A program made the position numbers and the translations under genes. Below the pieces are notes generated by a model, which was not told the origin of the DNA, did not search any database, and was given only the letters and a program-made list of their open reading frames with translations. A stretch of DNA of 64,000 nt from NCBI RefSeq assembly GCF_029981845.1, contig NZ_CP104165.1, positions 62,001-126,000 on the forward strand, in the 5' to 3' direction. Shown here in pieces: positions 1 through 7,831 of the stretch. This DNA is from Candidatus Bandiella numerosa (GTDB taxonomy: Bacteria > Pseudomonadota > Alphaproteobacteria > Rickettsiales > Midichloriaceae). Within the stretch, counting starts at the first letter, position 1. Every line of letters begins with the position of its first letter.

Positions 1-312
1 GATTTACTACCAGACCATGGTTTGCAATTAAGATTTGACTCATTAATATCAGGTTTACAACAACACAATATTGAAGTAAGAGCTAATACTCTTTTACAAA
101 TATCTACTTCAGAAGAAAATCTACCGGCTCTTCCTTATGAAATTTGCAATATCATTTCTGAGTATGCCAGTTCATATCCAGAATCTAGGTTAGCAGATGC
201 ACATCAACAACAAGAAGATCATGCTCCTTTCAATATTTTTAGCTGTCTTTCCCATTGTTTTTGCACCCCAGTCTATAACTATTTTTATCCAACACAAACT
301 AACTTTGAATAG
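1..312 (+). CDS. C-terminal part of an unknown protein (cut by window edge)
   Basis: The reading frame is open from base 1, so the gene starts upstream of the window and only about 103 C-terminal residues are visible; the TTG at 22 is not needed as a start. The middle carries a short L-P-x-E-I-x-x-x-I-x-x-Y pattern, which resembles the F-box-like motif at the end of some rickettsial ankyrin-repeat proteins, but it is too short to prove that. The tail is rich in Cys, His and aromatic residues. The function is not recognised. Confidence 0.5.
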   Translation, partial: DLLPDHGLQLRFDSLISGLQQHNIEVRANTLLQISTSEENLPALPYEICNIISEYASSYPESRLADAHQQQEDHAPFNIFSCLSHCFCTPVYNYFYPTQTNFE

Positions 313-514
313 TATTGATACTTTTTCTCCCTCTCTGTGGAGCACGTCTATATTACCACTTATTGAATGACTAGTCCCTATGTGATCGAAATTCAATTAT
401 ATTTTAATTTATCATATGTTATCTTCTAAATAGTTAAAACTATCTATATATCTCCAATAATATCATTACCTGACGTCATAACTATAATCAAAAATAATTT
501 ATAGTTAATAATTA

Positions 515-1105
515 TTAATTAGAACTTATTCTTTGGCTATTTTCATGCTCAATTAGCCATTGCTTACGTTGAATCCCAGCACTATAACCACCTAAGTTTC
601 CATCTCTACGAATGACACGATGGCATGGAATTACAATCGCTAATTGGTTTGCACCATTAGCATTTGCAACAGCTCGACATGCTGATGTCTTATTCATCAC
701 TTTTGCTTGATCTAAGTAACTTCTAGTTTCTCCATAAGGAATATCTTTTAAATTATTCCAAACTATTTTTTGGAAAGAGGTACCTAAAAAATATACTGAG
801 GTTTTAAACACTCTCAACCGACCTTTAAAATATAATTCTAACTCTTTCTCAATAGAAATAATTGGTACTGTCTTCCCTACAGTAATGCCTGATTTTATTT
901 TTACACATAGTTTTTTTATCTCATATTCTAAACATTTTTTATCAAAAAACTCCAATATGTATAGAACCTTTTCATCAGCAACAGCTACCATTAAACCTAA
1001 ATAAGTATCAATATAATAAGCTTTGAGAACGTTATTTTGATTGTCAAAATAAGAAGTTGATGAACTTATCAGTTTATAAAAAGAATTCATATACTTACGT
1101 TCCAT
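515..1105 (-). CDS. ogt: methylated-DNA--protein-cysteine methyltransferase
   Basis: Suicide repair enzyme that moves the alkyl group of O6-alkylguanine (and O4-alkylthymine) onto its own cysteine. The active site I-P-C-H-R-V is at residues 159-164, with Cys161 as acceptor, followed by the G-N-L-G-G-Y substrate loop. The arginine-finger helix S-A-C-R-A-V-A-N-A-N is at 141-150 and a P-Y-G-E-T segment precedes it. At 196 residues it is full length for an Ogt/MGMT protein, with a short poorly conserved N-terminal domain. It stands alone, with 570 bases of non-coding DNA upstream. No Ada-type N-terminal sensor domain is present. Assignment to the family is secure; ogt rather than another family member is a naming choice. 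Confidence 0.93.
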   Translation of the reverse strand: MERKYMNSFYKLISSSTSYFDNQNNVLKAYYIDTYLGLMVAVADEKVLYILEFFDKKCLEYEIKKLCVKIKSGITVGKTVPIISIEKELELYFKGRLRVFKTSVYFLGTSFQKIVWNNLKDIPYGETRSYLDQAKVMNKTSACRAVANANGANQLAIVIPCHRVIRRDGNLGGYSAGIQRKQWLIEHENSQRISSN

Positions 1106-1678
1106 TGATGTATTGCATTTAATTAAAACTATTATTTCTATACATTCTTTTGTTTATTCTAGATTAATATCATGTAACTTTTTAATAATAAAGCATATAA
1201 AAAAAACTATATTTAATTTTTAAATACCAAATAATTTATACTTAATTTTCAACTTAACTTATTAACCTGTGGCCAATAAGTTATCCCTAACCTATCAAAT
1301 ATCTCTCTGTATAGAAAAACTTATAATAAAACTTTTAGAAATTGCCTAGATTAAATAAATACCCATATCAAAATTTAATTAGATATGTATAAAGTTGCTA
1401 CTTCTACAAGTGTTTTTAAAAAATTTATATATTAACTAATATACCATTTGACCAATATAAATAATACATATACAATCCCACCTCATAAGTTACTATCCTA
1501 GTTTTCTTTACATATCCCACATATTCATCACTACTCCCCAAAATTTAATTAGGATAGTAATTTACTCTTCATTTTAATCTTAAATCTATCTTTAATTCAA
1601 TATAACTTATATACAAATTCTATTATACTACCCAAGGAAAATACTCATTTTAGATAAATTACTATAATTTGTTACATA
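1106..1678. other. 573-base intergenic stretch
   Basis: Very A+T-rich with no credible gene on either strand. A 9-bp inverted repeat (TAACTTATT/AATAAGTTA) with an 11-base loop lies at 1255-1283. It has no T-run next to it and is probably not a terminator. The stretch should contain the ogt promoter, but no clear -35/-10 pair stands out. Confidence 0.5.
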
Positions 1679-2359
1679 CTAGCTGTTTAATTTTCTAACC
1701 CATCTAAAACTAAAATTATACAATTTAATATTATTAATAACATTGTCATTTTTATATGCAACATGTGCTATATAGTCAAAATCTGATTTAATTTTTTTTA
1801 TTTGCCATATCTGATTGCCTTTATAAAACTGTTCCTTTGTTCCTACTGATAAATCCTTTACTTCGTCGGTTAATCCTACCCCTATTACTTTTATTATTGC
1901 CTCTTTTCTTGTCCATAATTCATAAAACCTATCTTTTTTATTTCCAGCATTCATATATTCCTTTTCTTTTTCTGTAAAAACTAAATCTCCTATACCGCAA
2001 TAGCCTTCTATTTCTTTTTTATATTCTATGTCCACACCTATATCTTTTCTATAAAACCCTATAAGTGCTTTTTTATGTGCATGCGATAAGTTAAACTGTA
2101 AATCTTCAGAAACCCATGGTTTTCCATTTTCACCATATTGATAAATTATTTCTTTTGCTTTTACATTACTATACTTTGATATTAATAATCTCATTGCTAC
2201 ATGCGATACTAAATATAGAGAATAGTCCTCTATAAATTTAAATTTATACATTTTTTCTAATTCTAAATCAGATAGTATTTCTATATATTGTTTTGCTATA
2301 TCAAAATTTTGGGTATTTATATCTACTTCCCATATATTTATTGTATTATCAGATAACAC
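1679..2359 (-). CDS. Sfp-type 4'-phosphopantetheinyl transferase
   Basis: Transfers the phosphopantetheine arm of CoA to a conserved serine on carrier proteins. The Sfp/Gsp signature is complete: F-N-L-S-H at residues 89-93, G-V-D-I-E at 108-112 (Mg ligands Asp110 and Glu112) and W-T-R-K-E-A at 149-154 with Lys157 behind it. At 226 residues it has the usual length of the two-domain Sfp class, not the short AcpS class. The start is GTG at 2357-2359, directly after an in-frame TAA, so upstream sequence in the same frame is excluded. No polyketide or non-ribosomal peptide synthase lies in the window, so its carrier-protein substrate is unknown; it could serve fatty-acid ACP. Confidence 0.9.
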   Translation of the reverse strand: MLSDNTINIWEVDINTQNFDIAKQYIEILSDLELEKMYKFKFIEDYSLYLVSHVAMRLLISKYSNVKAKEIIYQYGENGKPWVSEDLQFNLSHAHKKALIGFYRKDIGVDIEYKKEIEGYCGIGDLVFTEKEKEYMNAGNKKDRFYELWTRKEAIIKVIGVGLTDEVKDLSVGTKEQFYKGNQIWQIKKIKSDFDYIAHVAYKNDNVINNIKLYNFSFRWVRKLNS

Positions 2360-2491
2360 TTATTTTTTACTTTTTTTATTTACCTCAAAATTATACCATT
2401 TTTTGTCATAATAAAATGAATAACTAGATTCAATATTATATTCTTTATATATTCTCTGAGACTTTAAAGTAGCAAAGCAATATATAATCAT
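2360..2491 (-). CDS. possible 43-residue ORF ahead of the PPTase gene
   Basis: An ATG-started frame of 43 codons, rich in Lys, Tyr and Asn, ends in TAA immediately before the GTG of the phosphopantetheinyl transferase and in the same frame. It could be a leader peptide gene, the remnant of a fused upstream domain, or chance in A+T-rich DNA. No domain is recognised. Confidence 0.2.
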   Translation of the reverse strand: MIIYCFATLKSQRIYKEYNIESSYSFYYDKKWYNFEVNKKSKK

Positions 2492-2612
2492 TAATAATAA
2501 AAATAAGAGTTTTCTTTATATACTTTAATTATAAATTATTATTTTATTGATTGTAATTCACTAAAATACAATGCTAACATTATTCCTAGTATGAATACTT
2601 TGGAGTTTACTT

Positions 2613-3113
2613 ATGCTTAAAAATGTAATATCAGAAATCCCAGCTCAAATTAAAAATAATTTTCTAAATGTTGCTGAAATGATTGATTTATTTTATAACA
2701 AGAATCTGAATGATGAATATTATAATTTGGCTCTAAAATTAACAACAAAATTAGCAAAGGAAAATCCTTCTGATTTAATAGATTGTGATATAAAAACTTT
2801 AGCTGCTGCAATAATTAATACTATTGCTAAAACTCATACATATGATCCACCTCAAGTTTCCTACAAAAACTTAGCTTCATGGTTTAAAACTACGCAAACG
2901 GATATAGATAAAAAAACAAATTACATCTGCAAAATATTGAATCTGCAGTTCATAGATCAAGATCAAAATACAAAATCTAAAGTAGGTGATGGTTATGATA
3001 TTGATGATCGTATGATGTGGTTAATTACTATCAACGGCTTTACAATTGATATCAGAAATGCAGCTCATGATTTGCAAGTTGATGCCTATGAGCATGGTTT
3101 AATACTGAAGTGA
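2613..3113 (+). CDS. DUF6398 domain protein, 3' end cut by IS3 insertion
   Basis: The first ~110 residues match the DUF6398 pattern: N-terminal helix, N-D-E-Y-Y-N-L-A-L-K-L-T box, 'A-A-A-I-I-N-T-I' helix and a helix-turn-helix-like stretch (S-Y-K-N-L-A-S-W-F). The function of the family is unknown. The natural end is lost: the IS3 inverted repeat begins at 3106 and supplies the stop at 3111-3113. Joining across the element and removing one copy of the TAC duplication gives the ending G-L-I-P-Y-I-P-T-N-N-K followed by a stop at 5646-5648, which fits the G-L-I-P-Y-[IV]-P ending I associate with this family. The truncated protein lacks only about nine residues and may still fold. Confidence 0.7.
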   Translation: MLKNVISEIPAQIKNNFLNVAEMIDLFYNKNLNDEYYNLALKLTTKLAKENPSDLIDCDIKTLAAAIINTIAKTHTYDPPQVSYKNLASWFKTTQTDIDKKTNYICKILNLQFIDQDQNTKSKVGDGYDIDDRMMWLITINGFTIDIRNAAHDLQVDAYEHGLILK

Positions 3114-3144
3114 ACCCCAAAACATGGAGTCGAAGTTAAGCAAC
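3106..3144 (+). repeat. IS3 terminal inverted repeat, one end
   Basis: Starts TGAAGTGAACCCC and ends AGTTAAGCAAC; pairs with 5581-5619 in inverted orientation at 32 of 39 positions. Its inner part TTAAGCAAC is also the left half of the IS110 target. Confidence 0.88.
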
Positions 3145-3175
3145 ATGTATCTTGAAAAAAGTAAGCTAAGTGCTT

Positions 3176-3345
3176 GCAAATTGGCTGTTATGAGATTAGC
3201 TATTTTATAACGGCTGGAAGGAGTGATTATGATTAAGCAACTAGGTGAAAACCCTGAAAAAATGATAATAACCTCCTTCCAAAAAAGTCTAAAGTTGGAC
3301 GGTATCTTAGAAAAACCTAAATAATAGGTTTATTCTGTATTCACA
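3176..3345 (+). ncRNA. candidate IS110 bridge RNA
   Basis: Non-coding left end upstream of the recombinase. A first loop is closed by GGAAGGAG (3216-3223) and CTCCTTCC (3273-3280) and has an inner GGT-gaaa-ACC hairpin. Its left side carries TTAAGCAAC (3233-3241), identical to the left target flank (3136-3144). Its right side (3258-3267) is the reverse complement of TATCATTTTT, the core plus right target at 4401-4410. Further on, 3298-3316 repeats the donor junction, and a 7-bp hairpin AAACCT/AGGTTT follows. This is the loop order expected of target-binding then donor-binding loops. The exact ends of the RNA are not known. Confidence 0.55.
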
Positions 3346-3394
3346 TGGTTAGCTTTAAACTTTTAATATTAAACATTAATTTAGGAGATATAAT

Positions 3395-4372
3395 ATGTCA
3401 AACGCAATATTAGGAATAGATGTAGGTAAAGCTGAAATTGCAGTAGCTTTACTTATAAATAACAACGCTACTAAGAAAGAAATCTTTAATAACAATGATA
3501 AAGGGTTTAAAAGCCTTAATAAATGGCTTAAACAAAAGAAAGTTTCTACCTTAAAAGCTTGTATGGAAGCAACAGGAAATTATAGTAATAATATAGCTGA
3601 ATTTTTATACAATAATGGACACGAGGTATATGTAGTAAACCCAGTTTGTATAAAAGCTTTCGCTAAAAGCAAGTTAATTCGTACTAAAACTGATGCAGTT
3701 GACGCTTTGGTTATAGCCCAATACGCTAATATTACTGAATTAATTCCATATAAATCACAAACTTCTGCTGTTAAGGAATTAAAGGCTTTGCATCGTTGCT
3801 TAGATGATTTAAAGGGACAGTGCGTTCAAATCTCCAATCATCTGGAGTATAAGGAACATGTACCAAAGTCTGTAACTTCTACATGGAAAAGATTACTTAA
3901 AGACTTTAAAAATGAGATGAAGAGTATTGAAAAATCATTAGATGAGCTATTTGAAAATAATATAGAACTTAAGCAACGTAGAGATAATTTACAAACAATT
4001 CCTGGTATTGGCAAAACGACAGCTACCTCTATTTTAGCTGAATCTCCTGACCTATCGTCTTTTAAAAGCCCAAGACAATATGCGGCTTATGCTGGTCTTG
4101 TTCCTAAACACAGAATATCAGGCTCTTCTGTGAGAGGTAAAGCTAGATTATCCAAACTAGGCTCTTCTAAATTACGCAAAGCTCTTTATTTGCCGGCTGT
4201 TGTTGCTAAAAATCACAATCCTATTTTAAAAGCTTTTTCTGATAAATTAAAATCAAAAGGCAAACATAATATGGTTATCATAGCTGCAATTATGCGAAAA
4301 CTTCTACATATCTACTTTGCTGTTATTAAAAACAATTCTGCTTTTGATCCTAATTTTATTCCCTCAAAATGA
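3395..4372 (+). CDS. IS110-family DEDD recombinase (transposase)
   Basis: RNA-guided recombinase of the IS110 family. The N-terminal RuvC-like domain carries the acidic set Asp9 (G-I-D-V), Glu58 (M-E-A-T-G), Asp100 and Asp103 (T-K-T-D-A-V-D-A). A coiled middle follows, then the Transposase_20 domain with P-G-I-G-K-T-T-A at 203-210, A-A-Y-A-G-L-V-P at 230-237 and a serine cluster S-G-S-S at 242-245 where the catalytic serine is expected. The 325-residue length is intact and typical. AGGAGA lies 8 bases ahead of the ATG. All key residues are present, so the element may still be active, unlike its IS3 host. Confidence 0.93.
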   Translation: MSNAILGIDVGKAEIAVALLINNNATKKEIFNNNDKGFKSLNKWLKQKKVSTLKACMEATGNYSNNIAEFLYNNGHEVYVVNPVCIKAFAKSKLIRTKTDAVDALVIAQYANITELIPYKSQTSAVKELKALHRCLDDLKGQCVQISNHLEYKEHVPKSVTSTWKRLLKDFKNEMKSIEKSLDELFENNIELKQRRDNLQTIPGIGKTTATSILAESPDLSSFKSPRQYAAYAGLVPKHRISGSSVRGKARLSKLGSSKLRKALYLPAVVAKNHNPILKAFSDKLKSKGKHNMVIIAAIMRKLLHIYFAVIKNNSAFDPNFIPSK

Positions 4373-4404
4373 TGATATTTTTGTTTGACTTTTAAGACGG
4401 TATC

Positions 4405-5239
4405 ATTTTTATATAATTCGTAGTATAGCATTTCAAAATTATTAGGGGAATAATAATTAAAAAAAGAATGTCTTCTATGAGAATTATAGAAGGCTTCAAT
4501 ATACTCAAACATCATAGAATTAGCTGTATCTCTTGAGACAAAACTTCTGCCAAGCTCCTGTTTTATAGTGTGGAAGCAAGATTCTGCAACAGCATTATCA
4601 AGGTAATTTGCTTTCCTTGAAAGACTTTGAGTAACATTTAAATTCTTTAAAACTTTTTGAAAATCATTAGATGTATATTGTGAACCTCTACCAGAATAAA
4701 ATATCAATCCTTTTTGTGGCTTTCTTTCCCAATAGGCCTTTAAAATGTGTGCATTACCAACTCGTTATTAATTCTTTTACTACATTCCTTAACCAACTAT
4801 TTTTCTAGAAAAAAGATCTAGGATAATACATAAATAGATCCCATCCCTGTTCCATTTGAATGTAGGTGATATCAGAAAACCATACTTTATTAGGAGCATC
4901 TGTAACAAAATTTCTATTCAATATATTATTTATGTTAATAGCCTTTTTAGCTGCTTTTGTTGTACTTTTAAATTCAATTCTTCTTTTTCATCAGCCTGGC
5001 TACTTTTTTATGATTTATACCCATCATGTTTTCTCTAAGTTCCGCATGCACCCTGCGATATCCATATGTCATTCTTGATGACTGATGGATATTTTTCATT
5101 TTTTCTATTATTTCCATATTTGTTTTTTTATTTATTTTCCTTTTGTTCCAATCATAATATCCACTTTCCTTAACTTCTAACGCTCTACATAAATCGTTAT
5201 TTTTGTAATTACCACTGTGGCTATCTATAAATGCATACT
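4405..5239 (-). pseudogene. IS3 orfB integrase, degraded
   Basis: Reading the minus strand, the N-terminal HTH_21 part (…R-A-L-E-V-K-E-S-G-Y-Y-D-W, then S-R-M-T-Y-G-Y-R-R-V-H) is followed by a stop and shift. The rve core then appears in pieces: W-F-S-D-I-T-Y-I with the first catalytic Asp, Y-S-G-R-G-S-Q-Y-T where the second catalytic Asp is replaced by Gly, and A-V-A-E-S-C-F with the catalytic Glu. Several frame changes and stops separate these blocks, so the gene cannot make a working integrase. The original 3' end now lies beyond the IS110 insert, at 3106-3147. Confidence 0.85.
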
Positions 5240-5545
5240 TTACCCTTGTGGATTCGCAAAATATGCCAGCGCCTTTTTTAATATATCGCGCTCTATTTGT
5301 AGTTTTTTTATCTCCTTCTCTAAAATCATTTTTTCCTTATCTATAGCATTCATGTTCCCATTTCCTGGAAATGCTATACGTGGTGACGATGTTTCTTCCA
5401 GCCTCTTTTTCCATTTACTAATTGAATCTACACTAACTCCCAGGCTTTTTGCTGCCTGCGTTAAACTATATCCTCTTTCAGTTACCAGTTTCACTGCCTC
5501 CACTTTGAATTCTTCATTATATCTTTCTCTTGTTTTTATACTCAT
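5240..5545 (-). CDS. IS3-family OrfA, HTH transposase subunit
   Basis: About 101 residues with a helix-turn-helix of the HTH_8/Transposase_8 type (Y-S-L-T-Q-A-A-K-S-L-G-V-S, then S-I-S-K-W-K) near residues 25-48, and a leucine-zipper-like coiled coil (E-K-M-I-L-E-K-E-I-K-K-L) in the C-terminal half that pairs OrfA with OrfAB. The frame is intact, whereas orfB is destroyed. The ATG at 5543-5545 is preferred over the upstream TTG. Confidence 0.85.
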   Translation of the reverse strand: MSIKTRERYNEEFKVEAVKLVTERGYSLTQAAKSLGVSVDSISKWKKRLEETSSPRIAFPGNGNMNAIDKEKMILEKEIKKLQIERDILKKALAYFANPQG

Positions 5546-5580
5546 TTGCAACTCCTGCTTATTTGTTTTATTTTATCAGA

Positions 5581-5619
5581 GTTGCTTAACTTTTACTCTT
5601 GTTTTTGGGGTTCAGTTCA
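5581..5619 (-). repeat. IS3 terminal inverted repeat, other end
   Basis: On the minus strand it begins TGAACTGAACCCC and ends AGTTAAGCAAC. This is the orfA-side end of the element and is followed by the TAC target duplicate at 5620-5622. Confidence 0.88.
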
Positions 5620-5747
5620 TACCATATATCCCCACTAACAACAAATGATAGTAATCATAAAGCAATCTTGTACTCAAAGTTTTAAAATATTGAAATCGAA
5701 AAAATAGCCGCTATATTATTTTTATGAATAAAGTAATAATATAAACG

Positions 5748-7646
5748 ATGACTGATAATATAGAGAATCTAAAAGTTTTTGATTTTAATGCAGATGTTAG
5801 CAAAGTTCTGCAGTTAATGGCCAAAAGCCTTTATACCAATAAAGATATTTTCTTAAGAGAACTTATCTCCAATGCTTCCGATGCTTGCAATAAACTTAAA
5901 TACGATGCGATAAAAGATCCAGGTTTGTTAGCAGAAGATATAGATTTAAAAATAACAGTCAAAATAGATAAGAAAAAAAATGCAATTATAGTATCTGATA
6001 ATGGTATTGGAATGGATGATAAAGATTTGATTGCTAATCTTGGTACTATTGCAAATTCAGGAACCCAAAAGTTTTTAGAAAACCTTAAAGATGAAAAAAA
6101 TGGAATTAAAGATTTAATTGGTCAATTTGGTGTTGGCTTTTATTCCGTATTTATGGTGTCAGATTTAGTTACCGTATATTCTACTAAAGCAGGGAGTAAA
6201 AAAACTTTTGTATGGGGATCTGATGGCTTAGGTAAATATTCTCTTAATTTACATGATAAGCAACTACCAAGAGGAACCATTGTAGAATTAGATATAAAAA
6301 AAGAAAATGCAGATATTTTAGAAGATTATAATATAGAGAGACTTATAAAACTTTATTCTGACCATGTTTCTTTCCCAATAAAATTAATTAAAGACGATAA
6401 TAAAGAAAGTGTTATTAATAAAAGCTCAGCTATATGGAGTTTATCTAAATCAGAAGTAACTGAAGAGCAAAATATAGAGTTCTATCGTTATGTCTCTCAT
6501 TCTTATGATAAGCCTTGGCTGACAATAAAAAATAAAATTGAAGGCAATATAGGTTACACTAGCTTATTATATATTCCTGCCTCATCTATATACAATATAC
6601 TTTACAACGATTATAAATCAAAGATAAAGCTATATATAAAGAAAGTATTTATTAGTGATGAAGTAAGCGATATTATACCCAGCTATTTAAGATTTTTATG
6701 TGGGGTAATAGACGCAGAAGATTTACCATTAAATATAAGTAGAGAGACATTACAAAGTAATTCAAGTATCATTAAAATAAAAAAATCTATTACTAATAAA
6801 GTATTAGGTGCTATTGAGAAGACTCAAAAACAAGATGACTACAAAGATTTTTGGAAAAATTTTGGAGCTGTACTAAAAGAGGGGTTATTAGGAGGAAGTG
6901 AATTAGATAAAAAAGATCAGATACTTGAATTATGTAGATTTTATAGTACCTCAGAAAAAGACCTAAGAAGTCTTAAAGATTATGTTGCCAACATGAAAGA
7001 GGGACAGGATAAAATCTACTATTTTTGTGGAGAAAATATTGAAAGATTGAAAAATCATTCACAATTAGAAGGTTTTAAAAAACATAATATAGAAGTGTTA
7101 TTGTTGACAGACAGAATAGATAATTTTTGGATAGATGGTATAGGTCATTATCAAGATAACAAATTTCAGTCTATTACAAGTGCCAATATAGATTTTGCTT
7201 CTATTAAAAATAAAGTAAGTAAGGATAACGCAATAGAAGGAGAAGTTGTAAAAGCAGAAACTGATAGTAAAAATGAAGAAATAGTAATAGAAGAATTTAA
7301 GAAGGTATTAAATAACAAAGTTAAAGATGTTGTAGTTTCCAATAAGTTAGTGGAAAGCCCTGCTTGTTTATCAGAATCCGATAATGGTATTGGAATGAAT
7401 AAGTTGCTAATGCAACAACAAAATTCAAATCCATTAAAAATATTAGAAATTAATATGGATCATGAGCTTGTACAAGAAATAAAAGCTTCTATTATAAACA
7501 AAAATGAAAAAAATACCGAAGAAAACCAAAGAGTAAGAACATTAATTGATATTATCTTTTATGAGGCTTGTATAATTGAAGGAGAAAAAATTTCAGATAT
7601 AAAAGACTTTATTAAAAAAATAAATATTTTGTTATCAAAGAATTAA
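5748..7646 (+). CDS. htpG: molecular chaperone HtpG (Hsp90)
   Basis: Cytosolic ATP-dependent Hsp90 chaperone. At 632 residues it is full length. The N-terminal GHKL ATPase domain shows E-L-I-S-N-A-S-D-A (ATP/Mg box), D-N-G-I-G-M and G-Q-F-G-V-G-F-Y-S lid sequences. The middle domain has the N-I-S-R-E-T-L-Q catalytic-loop signature, and the C-terminal dimerisation domain ends in a leucine-rich helix. It is a single gene with no partner chaperone nearby. An oddity is an 18-base identical repeat (5997-6014 and 7380-7397) that puts a second D-N-G-I-G-M in the C-terminal domain. Confidence 0.97.
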   Translation: MTDNIENLKVFDFNADVSKVLQLMAKSLYTNKDIFLRELISNASDACNKLKYDAIKDPGLLAEDIDLKITVKIDKKKNAIIVSDNGIGMDDKDLIANLGTIANSGTQKFLENLKDEKNGIKDLIGQFGVGFYSVFMVSDLVTVYSTKAGSKKTFVWGSDGLGKYSLNLHDKQLPRGTIVELDIKKENADILEDYNIERLIKLYSDHVSFPIKLIKDDNKESVINKSSAIWSLSKSEVTEEQNIEFYRYVSHSYDKPWLTIKNKIEGNIGYTSLLYIPASSIYNILYNDYKSKIKLYIKKVFISDEVSDIIPSYLRFLCGVIDAEDLPLNISRETLQSNSSIIKIKKSITNKVLGAIEKTQKQDDYKDFWKNFGAVLKEGLLGGSELDKKDQILELCRFYSTSEKDLRSLKDYVANMKEGQDKIYYFCGENIERLKNHSQLEGFKKHNIEVLLLTDRIDNFWIDGIGHYQDNKFQSITSANIDFASIKNKVSKDNAIEGEVVKAETDSKNEEIVIEEFKKVLNNKVKDVVVSNKLVESPACLSESDNGIGMNKLLMQQQNSNPLKILEINMDHELVQEIKASIINKNEKNTEENQRVRTLIDIIFYEACIIEGEKISDIKDFIKKINILLSKN

Positions 7647-7831
7647 TTATTTAATTCGGTACTATGGTTATATTCTTTTATTTCTTAAGTTTTATTTAAT
7701 AGGCTATTATATAGATAATAGGAATTAGAGGATATGGGATGTAAGATATAAAAAAAGAAGAAAAAAGAAAGAATATATTGGTAAAATTACATTGTTCAAA
7801 TAAATTATGTTATAAATCAAAACACTAAAGC

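Larger units (their letters stand above)
3148..4404 (+). mobile_element. IS110-group element with candidate bridge RNA
   Basis: The limits are inferred from three signals. The tetranucleotide TATC occurs at both junctions (3148-3151 and 4401-4404). Removing the insert restores an IS3 orfB frame that runs on into the IS3 inverted repeat. The right-end/left-end junction of the excised circle would read GACGG-TATC-TTGAAAAA, which recurs inside the left end at 3298-3316 with one extra base. The resulting ~1.25 kb size, a non-coding left end of ~245 bases, a recombinase of 325 residues and a right end under 30 bases match the IS110-group (IS621-like) plan. Confidence 0.75.
3106..5619 (-). mobile_element. 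IS3-family element, broken and invaded by IS110
   Basis: The terminal inverted repeats (3106-3144 and 5581-5619) are 39 bases each and match at 32 positions without gaps. The element is flanked by the 3-base direct repeat TAC (3103-3105 and 5620-5622), as expected for IS3-family insertion. It reads on the minus strand: orfA (HTH) then orfB (rve integrase). orfB is degraded and a complete IS110 element lies between its 3' end and the right inverted repeat. Without the IS110 insert the element is about 1.26 kb, normal for the family. Confidence 0.88.

Noticed and set aside
1255..1283. Terminator hairpin in the intergenic stretch before ogt
   Set aside because: The 9-bp stem has an 11-base loop, is A+T-rich and has no adjacent T-run; A+T-rich DNA gives such repeats easily.
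3182..3306. Alternative reading of GACGGTATC at 3298-3306 as the true left border of the IS110 insert
   Set aside because: It would leave only about 88 bases of left end and 190 bases of unexplained IS3 sequence, and removal at 3148 instead restores an orfB frame running into the inverted repeat.
4856..5648. + strand ORFs of 60-143 codons over the IS3 element
   Set aside because: They are antisense shadows of the IS3 orfA/orfB region on the minus strand.
5217..5648. 143-codon + strand ORF ending in P-Y-I-P-T-N-N-K
   Set aside because: Only its last nine codons are real, as the displaced end of the DUF6398 gene; the rest is antisense to IS3 orfA.
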